Notes: generated by a model not told the origin, from the letters alone. 64,000 nt of DNA from Tatumella ptyseos (GCF_030552895.1 NZ_CP130649.1:2666001-2730000), one strand, 5' to 3'. Counted from the stretch's first letter, positions 20,207 through 33,215 are shown. A program made the numbers and translations.

Positions 20207-20548
20207 TTAATTTAATTTTTCGAGATAAAGACGTCGGTAAGTCGCGGGGGGAACCTGGTATTTTCGACAAAATGAACGCGTAAAGGATTGCTGCGATTCA
20301 TAACCATATTTCAAGGAAATATCCATCACCGTCAGTGTGGTGGTACAGAGTTCAGACGCTGCCGATACCAACTTTTTTTCACGTATATAGTGACCTAATC
20401 GCTCATTCATCACGTCGTAAAACATCCGTTGCAGATGCCAGCGAGAATATCCTGCTCGTTGAGCGATATCCTCTATCTTCATCGGCTGGGTTATGTTTTG
20501 ATCTATCCATGTAATGAGTTCATGAATAATCATTTGTCGCCTAGTCAT
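20207..20548 (-). CDS. AraC-family activator, SoxS/MarA/RamA-like
   Basis: A single-domain, 113-residue regulator consisting only of the two helix-turn-helix motifs, as in SoxS, MarA and RamA: IEDIAQRAGYSRWHLQRMF near 27-45 and VMDISLKYGYESQQSFTRSFCRKY near 76-99. A longer frame begins at 20563, but CAGGAG just before the ATG at 20548 supports the shorter protein. It is the first gene of the operon with the RND adaptor and pump, so it probably activates its own operon and perhaps a wider resistance regulon. Its own inducer is unknown. The divergent LysR gene is a candidate controller. Confidence 0.88.
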   Translation of the reverse strand: MTRRQMIIHELITWIDQNITQPMKIEDIAQRAGYSRWHLQRMFYDVMNERLGHYIREKKLVSAASELCTTTLTVMDISLKYGYESQQSFTRSFCRKYQVPPATYRRLYLEKLN

Positions 20549-20742
20549 GGGTCTCCTGAGCAAAGAACAGCACTAACCCTCTGAAAATAGATGGATAAAT
20601 AGTTAATGTTATTTTTTAAGGTATAACCAACGATGAACCTATAGCCTAACAGTTTGTTTTATTATTGATTAGTCAGTAAATATTGATAGAGTTTATGAAA
20701 TAGTCTCATTAATTTACTACTGAGCGTTCCAGTAAGGGATAA

Positions 20743-21642
<900 letters not shown>

Positions 21643-21652
21643 GCGATGGGCA

Positions 21653-23107
21653 TTAGGTGTCTTGAGCCAGTTGACGGTACCGTTGCTGGAATAAATCTAA
21701 TCGCTGTTGAAAAAATTGATGGCGCTCAGATTGGGGGTGGTAAGTGGCTACTAATGACGAGAGGGGGAAGTGTTCCGTTAAGCTCAACGCTGGACTACAC
21801 GCCATTTTGGCAAGGCGTGCAGCGCCGAGGGCTGGCCCAACGTCACCATCCTGCCGAAAATCGAGAGATTGCCCAGTTACATCGGCCAATAGTTGACGCC
21901 AAAATTCACTTTTCGCCCCGCCACCAATTAAGGTTATCGAGCTAGGCTTAACGCCGCTTTGATGCAAGGCAGCCATCCCCTCCGCCAGTCCCAGACTCAC
22001 CCCTTCAACCACCGCAAACGCCAGTTCAGCAGGATCATGCTGGGAGGTTAAGCCGGTGAAACTCCCAGTCGCGTAAGGATCATTATGTGGTGTACGTTCG
22101 CCAGCTAAATAAGGTAAGAAAATCGGAGATTGCGCTTCAACCTTCGCTTGTTGGGCCAGTTGCAGAAAATCACTCACCGAGGCTTGCCCAGTGATTTTAG
22201 CCCCCCAATCGAGGCAGGATGCCGCGCTAAGCATTACCGACATAAGATGCCAGGTTTCAGGTAATGCATGGCAAAAGCTATGGACGGCTTGGCGACTATT
22301 GGCATGGAAACCGTCGCTGACTGCGAAATAAACGCCTGAGGTTCCCAATGAGAGCATCGCTTGGCCTGACTGCCATACCCCGACACCCAATGCCCCTGCC
22401 GCATTATCGCCTCCGCCTGCCACGATAGGCACAGCTGTAGAGAAGCCCCATCGTTGCTGGTGTTCTTCTAGTAAGTGTCCACTTACTTCAGGACCCTCTA
22501 GCAGAGGGGGAACTTGCTGCAGAGTTAACTCACAAGCCTCTAGTAAAGTCTCATCCCACTGGCGCGTCGCAACATTTAGCCAAAGGGTTCCGGAGGCATC
22601 AGACATGTCAGTGGCATAACAGCCGGAAAGTTTCCAACGTAAGTAATCTTTCGGTAATAAAACTTGGGCGATCTGACTAAAAATATCCGGTTCGTGTTCG
22701 GCTACCCAAATGAGTTTCGGCGCCGTCATCCCAGTCATCACCTGATTTCCGGTGATACGCTCAATAGTAGGGGCTCGCTGATTGAGGGTTGTACATTCTG
22801 ATGCACAGCGCCCATCATTCCAAAGTATGGCTGGCCGTAAAGGCTTCCCATCGTTATCGACTAATACTGCCCCATGCATTTGCCCTGCCACCCCAATCGC
22901 CTTGACGCTCTGCAGAGAGGTTTGTTCAGAGAGTTGGTCGAGCGCTTGTTCGGTAACTTGCCACCACTGTTCAGGTGCTTGTTCCGACCAGAGAGGATGG
23001 GGATGATCACAGGTTAATGAAACTGATTGACTGGCCTGGACCTTAAACTGTTCATCCATTAATACGACTTTAACGCCAGAGGTTCCTAAATCGATACCAA
23101 GATACAT
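21653..23107 (-). CDS. xylB: Xylulokinase
   Basis: A 484-residue FGGY-family sugar kinase that phosphorylates D-xylulose to xylulose 5-phosphate. It follows E. coli XylB closely from end to end: YLGIDLGTSGVKVVLMDEQ, HPLWSEQAPEQWWQ, VAGQMHGAVLVD, PAILWNDGRCASEC, TAPKLIWVAEHEPDIF, VAGGGDNAAGALGVGV (phosphate-binding) and ITLIGGGAKSEFWRQLLAD. Neither xylA, xylFGH nor xylR is present. The gene lies 55 bases downstream of apbE on the same strand with no terminator between, so read-through from the fumarate reductase operon is possible. Confidence 0.95.
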   Translation of the reverse strand: MYLGIDLGTSGVKVVLMDEQFKVQASQSVSLTCDHPHPLWSEQAPEQWWQVTEQALDQLSEQTSLQSVKAIGVAGQMHGAVLVDNDGKPLRPAILWNDGRCASECTTLNQRAPTIERITGNQVMTGMTAPKLIWVAEHEPDIFSQIAQVLLPKDYLRWKLSGCYATDMSDASGTLWLNVATRQWDETLLEACELTLQQVPPLLEGPEVSGHLLEEHQQRWGFSTAVPIVAGGGDNAAGALGVGVWQSGQAMLSLGTSGVYFAVSDGFHANSRQAVHSFCHALPETWHLMSVMLSAASCLDWGAKITGQASVSDFLQLAQQAKVEAQSPIFLPYLAGERTPHNDPYATGSFTGLTSQHDPAELAFAVVEGVSLGLAEGMAALHQSGVKPSSITLIGGGAKSEFWRQLLADVTGQSLDFRQDGDVGPALGAARLAKMACSPALSLTEHFPLSSLVATYHPQSERHQFFQQRLDLFQQRYRQLAQDT

Positions 23108-23162
23108 GGGCGGTTTTCCTGAATAAGGCAGCTTTCACCCTAATCATTATTGATAAATAATT

Positions 23163-24092
23163 CTACTGGTTTGAATCGAGAACGTGACATTGGAAGTGAT
23201 GTTGAGAAGAACAGATAAGCTGGTTGTCACGCGTGATTATCACCGCCTCAAGTTCTGGATGGTGAGCAAGCCATGCAAGGCTCTGTCTAACTCCCATGCC
23301 GTACAATAACGTGCTGTAGATGTCGCCAATCAACGATGACTCACTGATTACCGTGACGCTCATTATGTCGTTATCCAAGGGGTATCCCGTCCGACTATCC
23401 AGAATATGGTGATAGCAGCGCTGTTGATAGAGGAAGTACCGCTCGTAAATTCCTGAAGTCACCACCGATCGTCCACTTATTGCTAGGCGGGCACTCAATG
23501 TTTGTGGATCGCCGAAAGGCTTACGTAAGCCAATCTGCCAAGGATGATCTTCGGGCCGTGAAAGGGTATGTATGTTCCCACCTAAATTGATTAACGCATA
23601 AGGCTCTTGCTGAGCCTGTAAATATTGGCAAACTTTATCGGCAATATAGCCTTTAGCAATGGCCCCAAGATCAATCTCCATTCCGGGTTTACGCAGAAAA
23701 AGGGTTCGGCTATCAGGATCCAGCTCAATATCTTGTGGGTCGATCAAGGCTAACGCCTTATCGATCTGATCACTAGGTGGCGGACATCGCCCACTAAAGC
23801 CAATGCGCCAGGTTTTAACCAATGGGCCGATCGCCACATTAAACAAGCTGCCCGGTAAGAGGCTGACTTCGCGCGCGAGGGAAACCAGCTGGAAAAGCGC
23901 ATTGGGCACCACAACGGGATGCAGACCAGCGGCACGGTTTACCTTCATTAATAACGAGTCCGGGCGATTAACCGTTAGCAGAGCCTCTTGCTGAGCAATC
24001 AACTGAAACACTTCACGGGCGCGCTGTGGATTGTCTTGGGAGAGCGATAAGTTAATCGGCGACCCCATCATTATCGCCTGATAATCTGCCAT
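23163..24092 (-). CDS. apbE: FAD:protein FMN transferase (ApbE), cytoplasmic form
   Basis: ApbE attaches FMN through a phosphoester to Thr/Ser in a target motif of flavoproteins, using FAD as donor. The 309-residue protein has DLGAIAKGYIADKV (about 145-158), the LINLGGNIHTL core, SVVTSGIYERYF, HHILDSRTGYPLDN and IGDIYSTLLYGMG. It begins without a signal peptide or lipobox, unlike the periplasmic ApbE/Ftp lipoproteins, so it should act in the cytoplasm. It lies 21 bases behind the fumarate reductase gene, whose FMN-binding domain carries the ApbE target motif. It is thus the dedicated maturation enzyme. Confidence 0.94.
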   Translation of the reverse strand: MADYQAIMMGSPINLSLSQDNPQRAREVFQLIAQQEALLTVNRPDSLLMKVNRAAGLHPVVVPNALFQLVSLAREVSLLPGSLFNVAIGPLVKTWRIGFSGRCPPPSDQIDKALALIDPQDIELDPDSRTLFLRKPGMEIDLGAIAKGYIADKVCQYLQAQQEPYALINLGGNIHTLSRPEDHPWQIGLRKPFGDPQTLSARLAISGRSVVTSGIYERYFLYQQRCYHHILDSRTGYPLDNDIMSVTVISESSLIGDIYSTLLYGMGVRQSLAWLAHHPELEAVIITRDNQLICSSQHHFQCHVLDSNQ

Positions 24093-24113
24093 ACCGCCTC
24101 CCGTACTACGACG

Positions 24114-26900
24114 TTAAACCGTTTTAACCCAATTAGCCGCTTGCTCCCCGGCTAAGAGTCCAAAGATAATGATATCCGCCACCGCATTACCGCCGATACG
24201 ATTAGCGCCATGAATGCCACCGACGACTTCTCCTGCCGCCCAGATACCCGCCAACGGGTGATTATGGGTATCCAGCACCTGTGCCTGAGTCGAGATGGCA
24301 ATACCGCCCATGGTATGGTGAACACCGGGGGCTATCTTAATCGCGTAAAACGGCCCCTTATCCAACGGATGTCGTAATGCCGTGGTCCGACCAAACAGCG
24401 GATCTTGCTGCTGACGCACGCCTTGATTAAAGGTCTCTAGCGTCTGTGTCAGCACACTAGGATCCATACCGATCTGTGTCGCAAGATCGTCGACACTATC
24501 GCCTTGGATCACAAAACCTTTCGCGAGATATTCCTCTGCCGCTTTATTTTGGGATCTCACTTGCTCATCGAAGATGATCCACGCACTCTTCTCTGCCAAG
24601 CCAATGATCTGTGCAGATACCTTGTCACGGGTTTCCATTTCATTACAGAAACGAGCGCCCGCTTGTGAGACTAATATCGCCCCACCGCCACGAATCGATT
24701 CAGAGATAAGATAGGCACTTTTCTGCTCAACGGTAGGGTGAATTTGAATTTCCGCCATATCGACAGTCGCCGCACCAAGGTTTTGTAATAAGGTAATTCC
24801 GCTGCCTGTCGCGCCTTTATGGTTGGTGGTAACAAATCCTGTTAATTCAGGGCGGTAATGCTCAACCATCTTAGTGTTGGCACTAAAACCGCCGGTGGCG
24901 ACGATAACCGCCTTGGTCTGCAAGATACGGCTTTCACCATACTCATCAACAACTCTCACCCCAGAGACCTTCCCTTGATGAAACTCAATATTATCGGCTT
25001 TAGTATCCAGTAGGACTTCGATGTGCCGCTGAGTAAGGTTTTTTACTAAACCGCTAATTAAAAATCCCCCCACTGCAGAGCGATCAGCCGGACGATGGGT
25101 ACGGTCGATACTCATTCCACCAGTAATCGTGATATCGCTTAACACAATCTCCTGTTTAGCTAACCAATCAATGGCGTCTGGGGCCCTTTCCACAAATTGC
25201 TGCAGTAAATCGGGATTATTTTTAAATTTTCCCCCCTTCAAGGTCTCTTCATAGAAGCATGCTTTGGTATCTTGAATTCCTTTATCACGTTGATAACGGG
25301 TTTGCGCCGCATTCATCCCAACGGAGGCTTTTAGCGTATTGCCCCCAATTGTCGGCATACGTTCAACCACCACCACTTTTGCTCCTAAATCGTGGGCATT
25401 AATGGCAGCCGCTAATCCCGCTCCACCGCTACCGATTACGATGACGTCGTAATGTTCTAAACTGGCTGGATCAACCCCACTATCTTCTGCCCAGTGTTTC
25501 GTGGAGGTAGAGAGCGCGCGCGAGACTGCTTTTTTGAGGGCTTCGCTCTGCGTCGTTGCCCCAGCAATCGCATCGACATAAGGACTGTTCGCCACTAACA
25601 TCCGGCTACGTAGTTGTTCAAAAGTCTGCGTAAAGTCGACATCCAGACTACTGTCCGGCTGTAAGCGAATATCAGTGATCCGATCGGTATCGAGTTGAAC
25701 ATCAATGATCAGTTTAAGTGCTTCCGCTTCCACTTTTTCATGATAGATCCCGGCTTTAAACTTCTTCCCTACATTTTGGACATCGCGGATCATGGCATCG
25801 ACCAAGGAGAAGTGCCACAGTGGTTCAGGTATAAAGAGCGCCTCGCGTTGCGTACTCTCCATCTCCAGCGTTAAGGTCTCACCGGAATGCAGACGCTGCC
25901 ACCAATCCGGATACACAATACAGGCCTTACCCACCGCTAACAGATCGTAGCCAGCAGCCAGGGCCTGATCGACATCCGATCGATTAACAATTCCCCCCAC
26001 ACCGATTACCGGAACTTTTGCTAAGCTTGAGGTGACTGATATCGCTTGCCGATACCGGGTGATGAGCGGCGTCTGATCCGTCAGATCAATAATCGATGAT
26101 CGCGACCAATGTCCTACCGAGAAATGAACATAATCTAGCCCGCGTTGTGCGAGTTTTTCGAGCAGATAGAGGCTATCTTCAAAGGTAATCCCTGGTTTTT
26201 CCATCTCTTCAGGTGAAAAGCGATAACCGATAATAAAATCGTTAGCTTCGGCGCGATCGGCCATCTGATGGGCAATATCCAGCACGGCTAACGGAAAACG
26301 ACTGCGTTTTTCCCGATCCCCTCCCCACTGATCTTGCCGCCGATTAGAATGTGGGGAAAAGAATTGCTGAATCAAATAAGTGTTTGCCCCGTGAATTTCT
26401 ACCCCATCGAACCCCGCTTTGATCGCCCTATTTACGGCGTCACCAAATTTAGTAATCAGTACATCGATCTCTTGGCTGCTTAGTTCACGAGGGATCGTTG
26501 CACCTTCACGCGCTGCTGCGACAGCACTCGGCGCAACCGGTGTTTTACCCCCGATCAACTCCGGCTCAACCATCCGCCCACCGTGGTAGATCTGTAAGAT
26601 CGCGAGCGCACCTTGTTGTCTAATCGCCCTAGCAATACGTGCCAGTCCTGGGATCTTTTTATCGCTATCAATCCCTAAAGCACCAGGAAACGCTGGCCCC
26701 AGTGGCTCGATAAAACAGCACTCGACGATGACTGCACCCAGTCCTTGTGCGCGCTTACCGTAGTACTCGACTAAATCTTGCGGCACGCTCCCGTCGAAAA
26801 AACCACTGCAGGTTGTCATAGGGGCCATAAAAAGTCTGTTTTTGACGGTTTGACCTTTTGGGAAACACAATGCGGTATTCAAAACGTTATTAAGATCCAT
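24114..26900 (-). CDS. NADH:fumarate reductase, OYE-FMN-FAD fusion
   Basis: A 928-residue, three-domain cytoplasmic flavoprotein. Residues 1-350 are an old-yellow-enzyme domain (start SPMTTC-like, His170 and Asn173 in EIHGANTYL), expected to take electrons from NADH. Residues about 375-465 are an FMN_bind domain with the ApbE target DAIAGATT, making Thr449 the probable covalent FMN site. Residues about 484-926 are the fumarate reductase flavoprotein fold (VIGSGGAGLAAAINA). All four catalytic residues known from Shewanella flavocytochrome c3 are kept: His721 in IHPT, Arg758 in ETRDK, His862 in GVHHTMGG and Arg901 in GANRIGGNA. This architecture matches the NADH-dependent fumarate reductase described in Klebsiella. 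No haem motif and no signal peptide. Related acrylate, cinnamate or urocanate reductases are the alternatives. The intact fumarate site argues against them. Confidence 0.9.
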   Translation of the reverse strand: MDLNNVLNTALCFPKGQTVKNRLFMAPMTTCSGFFDGSVPQDLVEYYGKRAQGLGAVIVECCFIEPLGPAFPGALGIDSDKKIPGLARIARAIRQQGALAILQIYHGGRMVEPELIGGKTPVAPSAVAAAREGATIPRELSSQEIDVLITKFGDAVNRAIKAGFDGVEIHGANTYLIQQFFSPHSNRRQDQWGGDREKRSRFPLAVLDIAHQMADRAEANDFIIGYRFSPEEMEKPGITFEDSLYLLEKLAQRGLDYVHFSVGHWSRSSIIDLTDQTPLITRYRQAISVTSSLAKVPVIGVGGIVNRSDVDQALAAGYDLLAVGKACIVYPDWWQRLHSGETLTLEMESTQREALFIPEPLWHFSLVDAMIRDVQNVGKKFKAGIYHEKVEAEALKLIIDVQLDTDRITDIRLQPDSSLDVDFTQTFEQLRSRMLVANSPYVDAIAGATTQSEALKKAVSRALSTSTKHWAEDSGVDPASLEHYDVIVIGSGGAGLAAAINAHDLGAKVVVVERMPTIGGNTLKASVGMNAAQTRYQRDKGIQDTKACFYEETLKGGKFKNNPDLLQQFVERAPDAIDWLAKQEIVLSDITITGGMSIDRTHRPADRSAVGGFLISGLVKNLTQRHIEVLLDTKADNIEFHQGKVSGVRVVDEYGESRILQTKAVIVATGGFSANTKMVEHYRPELTGFVTTNHKGATGSGITLLQNLGAATVDMAEIQIHPTVEQKSAYLISESIRGGGAILVSQAGARFCNEMETRDKVSAQIIGLAEKSAWIIFDEQVRSQNKAAEEYLAKGFVIQGDSVDDLATQIGMDPSVLTQTLETFNQGVRQQQDPLFGRTTALRHPLDKGPFYAIKIAPGVHHTMGGIAISTQAQVLDTHNHPLAGIWAAGEVVGGIHGANRIGGNAVADIIIFGLLAGEQAANWVKTV

Positions 26901-27075
26901 TCGCGCTCCAGAGGCTATCGTTGCATGGCTAGAGAGTTATTTCCCCCACTATAAGTCGATGTGATTTCACTCCCCCTTCGTCTAGATCAAAGAACCGCTA
27001 TAAATTGATAAATGAATACGTATCGGAAATAAGTTGAATACAAATTTAAACACGCCTTAACAAATAATTAACTAA

Positions 27076-27105
27076 TTGATTTTTAAATCAATTCTATAAA
27101 TTGAT
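27076..27105. promoter_or_regulatory. Nested inverted repeats, possible operator
   Basis: TTGATTTTTAAATCAA (27076-27091) has seven-base arms, and the overlapping repeat ATCAATT-CTATA-AATTGAT (27087-27105) is a perfect 7-5-7 inverted repeat. The first has FNR half-sites at the wrong spacing (six bases instead of four). An unidentified dimeric regulator or a degenerate FNR site could bind here. Confidence 0.45.
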
Positions 27106-27172
27106 ACCAAATTTGTTTAGGATCAAAAAATTAATAAACTTAATGCGAGCTTGAAAGGCACCCTTTTATCTT

Positions 27173-27186
27173 TTGATAGAAATCAA
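27173..27186 (+). promoter_or_regulatory. Perfect FNR box upstream of DASS carrier
   Basis: TTGATAGAAATCAA matches the FNR consensus TTGAT-N4-ATCAA at every defined base. The site centre is 93 bases before the carrier start codon, so a class II promoter (site at -41.5) would start near 27221. Its -10 would lie near 27208-27213 (GATGAT, four of six matches). It predicts anaerobic activation. Confidence 0.75.
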
Positions 27187-27272
27187 CACCTCACTGAGTA
27201 AAAAATCGATGATGGTGAAGATAAATTCGACTGCATTCTCTCCTCCATCGATAGATTACTGAGTGATTATTC

Positions 27273-28781
27273 ATGATTAAGGACAGTGAACAAAACGTAT
27301 CTCCTGCTCCGCCCCCCGCGACAGGGCGAGCAAAAAAAACCATTATTTTTCTCCTTCCCGCGTTGATAGCGTTACTTTTATTAGTCACTCCTGTGCCAGA
27401 AGGCCTATCTCCCCATGCTTGGCACTTTTTTGCTATCTTCGCAGCGGTTATCGTTGGCTTGATCTTTGAGCCTTTGCCCGGCGCAGTGATCGGCCTAACG
27501 GGGATTGTTGTAGTGGCTATCTTCAACCAATGGTTATTGTTTAGCCCTGAACAACTGGCGGATCCGCAATTTAAAACGGCTAATCAAGCCTTTAAATGGG
27601 CAGTAAGCGGCTTTAGTAACTCAACAGTTTGGTTAATTTTTGGCGCATTTATGTTTGCCGCAGGCTATGACAAAACGAATTTAGGTCGACGCCTCGCCTT
27701 GATTTTAGTGAAATTTCTCGGCCGCCGCAGTCTGACCTTAGGCTATGCAACTACCTTCGCCGACTTATTGTTAGCCCCCTTTACGCCTTCTAATACAGCT
27801 CGCAGTGGTGGGACTATCTATCCGATTATTGCGAATCTCCCGCCCCTTTATGGCTCAAAACCCAATGACCCAAGCGCCCGTAAAATAGGCTCTTATTTGA
27901 TGTGGGTCGCCATCACGGCAGCCTGTATTACTAGCTCGATGTTTTTATCTGCGCTGGCCCCCAATCTGCTTGCTTTAGCGCTGGTTAAAAGTGTGGTGGG
28001 CATTGATATTACGTGGGGAAAGTGGTTTTTAGCCTTCCTTCCTGTCGGAATTTTACTGATTGTCACCATGCCGCTTTTGGCTTACTGGCTCTATCCTCCC
28101 GAAGTGAAAGTTAATGAGGAAGTGCCGAAATGGGCAGCCAGTGAGCTCAAGAAGCTCGGCAGGATGTCACGTAATGAGATTTTACTGCTCTGCTTTGTCT
28201 GCTGTGCGTTACTGATGTGGATCTTCGCTGCGGCGTGGATCGAACCCGCAATGGCGGCGTTACTGGTTGTAGTATTAATGCTATGGACTGGTGTTCTGTC
28301 TTGGAACGATATCACCAGTAATAAACCGGCCTGGAATACCTTTGCTTGGTTCGCTACCCTAGTCGCCCTAGCGGATGGCTTGGCCAGAGTAGGCTTTATT
28401 CGCTGGTTAGGACAAGAGGCAGGACTGCTGTTAACAGGCATCAGTCCAACAGTTGCTACGGTTATGCTCTTTTTAGCTTTCTATTTACTCCACTACCTCT
28501 TCGCTAGCTCAACCGCGCATACCACTGCATTGCTCCCCGCAATTTTGACTATTGGTGCAGCAATTCCAGGTATCGATATGCCGATTTTCTGTCTATTACT
28601 AGTCACTTCTCTAGGCATTATGGGGATCATCACGCCTTACGGTACTGGGCCGAGTCCTATTTATTATGGCAGCGGCTATCTACCCACCAAGGACTACTGG
28701 AGACTAGGATCTATTTTTGGCGCTATTTTCTTACTCGCCTTACTGTTTATTGGGTATCCATGGATGAAGCTGATTTTCTAA
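27273..28781 (+). CDS. Dicarboxylate carrier of the DASS family (CitT/TtdT-like)
   Basis: A 502-residue inner-membrane protein of the divalent anion:sodium symporter family, on the branch of E. coli CitT and TtdT, which exchange dicarboxylates or citrate for succinate. It has the family's paired re-entrant motifs: APFTPSNTARSGGTIYPI (near 166-183) and the C-terminal SLGIMGIITPYGTGPSPIYYGSGY (near 447-470), separated by about twelve hydrophobic segments. It is divergent from the fumarate reductase gene and behind the FNR box. A role as fumarate/succinate antiporter feeding the reductase is a strong contextual inference. Tartrate, malate or citrate are alternatives. Confidence 0.88.
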   Translation: MIKDSEQNVSPAPPPATGRAKKTIIFLLPALIALLLLVTPVPEGLSPHAWHFFAIFAAVIVGLIFEPLPGAVIGLTGIVVVAIFNQWLLFSPEQLADPQFKTANQAFKWAVSGFSNSTVWLIFGAFMFAAGYDKTNLGRRLALILVKFLGRRSLTLGYATTFADLLLAPFTPSNTARSGGTIYPIIANLPPLYGSKPNDPSARKIGSYLMWVAITAACITSSMFLSALAPNLLALALVKSVVGIDITWGKWFLAFLPVGILLIVTMPLLAYWLYPPEVKVNEEVPKWAASELKKLGRMSRNEILLLCFVCCALLMWIFAAAWIEPAMAALLVVVLMLWTGVLSWNDITSNKPAWNTFAWFATLVALADGLARVGFIRWLGQEAGLLLTGISPTVATVMLFLAFYLLHYLFASSTAHTTALLPAILTIGAAIPGIDMPIFCLLLVTSLGIMGIITPYGTGPSPIYYGSGYLPTKDYWRLGSIFGAIFLLALLFIGYPWMKLIF

Positions 28782-28807
28782 ATCCTAGCTATCACCTCAC
28801 ATCCCCA

Positions 28808-28840
28808 TAAAAAAAAGGCATCCTAAGATGCCTCTTTTTT
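28808..28840. terminator. Bidirectional terminator, DASS carrier and bgl operon
   Basis: The stem AGGCATC/GATGCCT (28816-28833, CTAA loop) has an A-run before it and a T-run at 28835-28840, so it should terminate both the carrier transcript and the converging bgl operon, which ends at 28843. Confidence 0.88.
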
Positions 28841-28842
28841 AT

Positions 28843-32181
<3,339 letters not shown>

Positions 32182-32220
32182 TTATCCTCCAGTAATCGAT
32201 GTCGACATTTAATTCCCTGT

Positions 32221-32269
32221 AAAAAAACAAAAAACCCGGGCCCCACCCTATTAAGGCGAGTCCCAGGTT
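32221..32269 (-). terminator. Conditional terminator between antiterminator and PTS genes
   Basis: On the minus strand AACCTGGG (32262-32269) pairs with CCCGGGTT (32233-32240), with one T-G pair, and is followed by a long U-tract (A-run at 32221-32234). Its 5' arm shares bases with the RAT element, so the two structures exclude each other. Confidence 0.88.
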
Positions 32270-32294
32270 TTGCCTACCGAAGTAGTAACAACCC
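32265..32294 (-). promoter_or_regulatory. RAT element for BglG-type antiterminator
   Basis: On the minus strand the 30-base element begins GGGTTGTTACTAC and ends GTAGGCAAAACCT, matching the bgl ribonucleic antiterminator pattern (GGATTGTTACTG...GCAGGCAAAACCT in E. coli). It overlaps the left arm of the terminator. Binding of the dephosphorylation-activated antiterminator would keep the terminator open. Confidence 0.9.
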
Positions 32295-32301
32295 TGTTAA
32301 T

Positions 32302-33144
32302 TTACGATATTTTCTGTGCTTCTTTACGCAATTTCTCTATGTGTAGCGTTAGGAACAATAACTCTTCTGGTTGAATGTGATGTTGATAATGCTGTGATAA
32401 ATGCTTACCCACCAACTCAGCGGCAGACCACGCTAATTGATACTGTTTATGAATGGTTTCAGTAAGTTCACTCTCTTCGCCTGTCACTCTTGTTCGCGCT
32501 AAACAGCGTTGCGCAAAAAATTTTAAGTGTGTGACAAACCGATGGTAGCTCAAACTTTTATCATCGTAATCAATGCTTAAGTGGTATTTAACCAGATTTA
32601 ACATTTCTTGCATCAAGCGTGTGACTTGGGTGACTTCTTGCATGTCGCCTTTTAACTGAGCAGTGACAAAATGCAGTGTAATAAAACCAGCCTCATCCAA
32701 CGGCAACACAACCCCTAGCCTTTGCTCGATAATTTTTAACGCCATCACAGCAACTTGATATTCTTCGGGGTAGAGATGTTGGGTCTCCCACAACAAGCGA
32801 TTATGGATAACAGTACCGTTTCGTTTTCGCTCTAACGCGCCGAAGCAGTGATCAGCCAGTGAGATAAAGAGGCTCTCTTGTAAAGGTCCAAGCTGCTGGC
32901 GGGCATAGGTAACGATCCGGTCGCAAGCAAGTAATACATTTAGTGGGATTTGCTGAATCAGCTCGACAAAATGGTCAAATAAGGGATTATTTTGCCGAGC
33001 GAAGACTTTCTCAATTTTGCTGCGATCGATACTGTCGCCACAACGTTTATTGAAGGCGATACCTCGACCCATCATAATCTGCTCATCCTTTGAGCCTTGT
33101 TGAACAATCACAACATTATTGTTCAATATTTTGACAATCTTCAT
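32302..33144 (-). CDS. Transcriptional antiterminator, BglG/LicT family
   Basis: A 280-residue RNA-binding regulator. Residues 1-55 form the CAT domain that binds the RAT hairpin (KIVKILNNNVVIVQ, then GRGIAFNKRCGD). PRD1 (about 65-170) and PRD2 (about 175-278) follow, with conserved histidines in SLADHCF, TLHFVTAQL and TLHIEKL that are phosphorylated by the PTS. It heads the operon, and the RAT/terminator lies directly behind it. Named BglG in E. coli, ArbG in Dickeya. The sugar specificity cannot be decided. Confidence 0.93.
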   Translation of the reverse strand: MKIVKILNNNVVIVQQGSKDEQIMMGRGIAFNKRCGDSIDRSKIEKVFARQNNPLFDHFVELIQQIPLNVLLACDRIVTYARQQLGPLQESLFISLADHCFGALERKRNGTVIHNRLLWETQHLYPEEYQVAVMALKIIEQRLGVVLPLDEAGFITLHFVTAQLKGDMQEVTQVTRLMQEMLNLVKYHLSIDYDDKSLSYHRFVTHLKFFAQRCLARTRVTGEESELTETIHKQYQLAWSAAELVGKHLSQHYQHHIQPEELLFLTLHIEKLRKEAQKIS

Positions 33145-33161
33145 CTCGCTCCTTTACCCCA

Positions 33162-33199
33162 CTTGAGGCAATCTGTCAGAGTCGACAGTGTGCCTCAAG
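33162..33199 (-). promoter_or_regulatory. Hairpin in the leader of the antiterminator gene
   Basis: A perfect 9-bp stem (CTTGAGGCA/TGCCTCAAG) with an inner 5-bp stem (CTGTC/GACAG) lies 18-55 bases before the start codon. It is not followed by a T-run and has no RAT sequence, so it is not the usual first bgl terminator. It leaves the AAAGGAG ribosome site just outside. Confidence 0.6.
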
Positions 33200-33215
33200 A
33201 TGATTATCGGTAAAA

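Larger units (their letters stand above)
26901..27272. other. Divergent control region of fumarate module
   Basis: A 372-base AT-rich region between the reductase and carrier genes. It is crowded with TTGAT/ATCAA half-sites: 26996-27000, 27005-27009, 27076-27080, 27087-27091, 27101-27105, 27122-27126 and a perfect pair at 27173-27186. Promoters for both directions must be here. The reductase start has GGAG six bases before its ATG. Confidence 0.6.

Noticed and set aside
27076..27091. TTGATTTTTAAATCAA as a second FNR box
   Set aside because: The half-sites are six bases apart instead of four, so it does not fit the FNR consensus. It is listed only as an inverted repeat.
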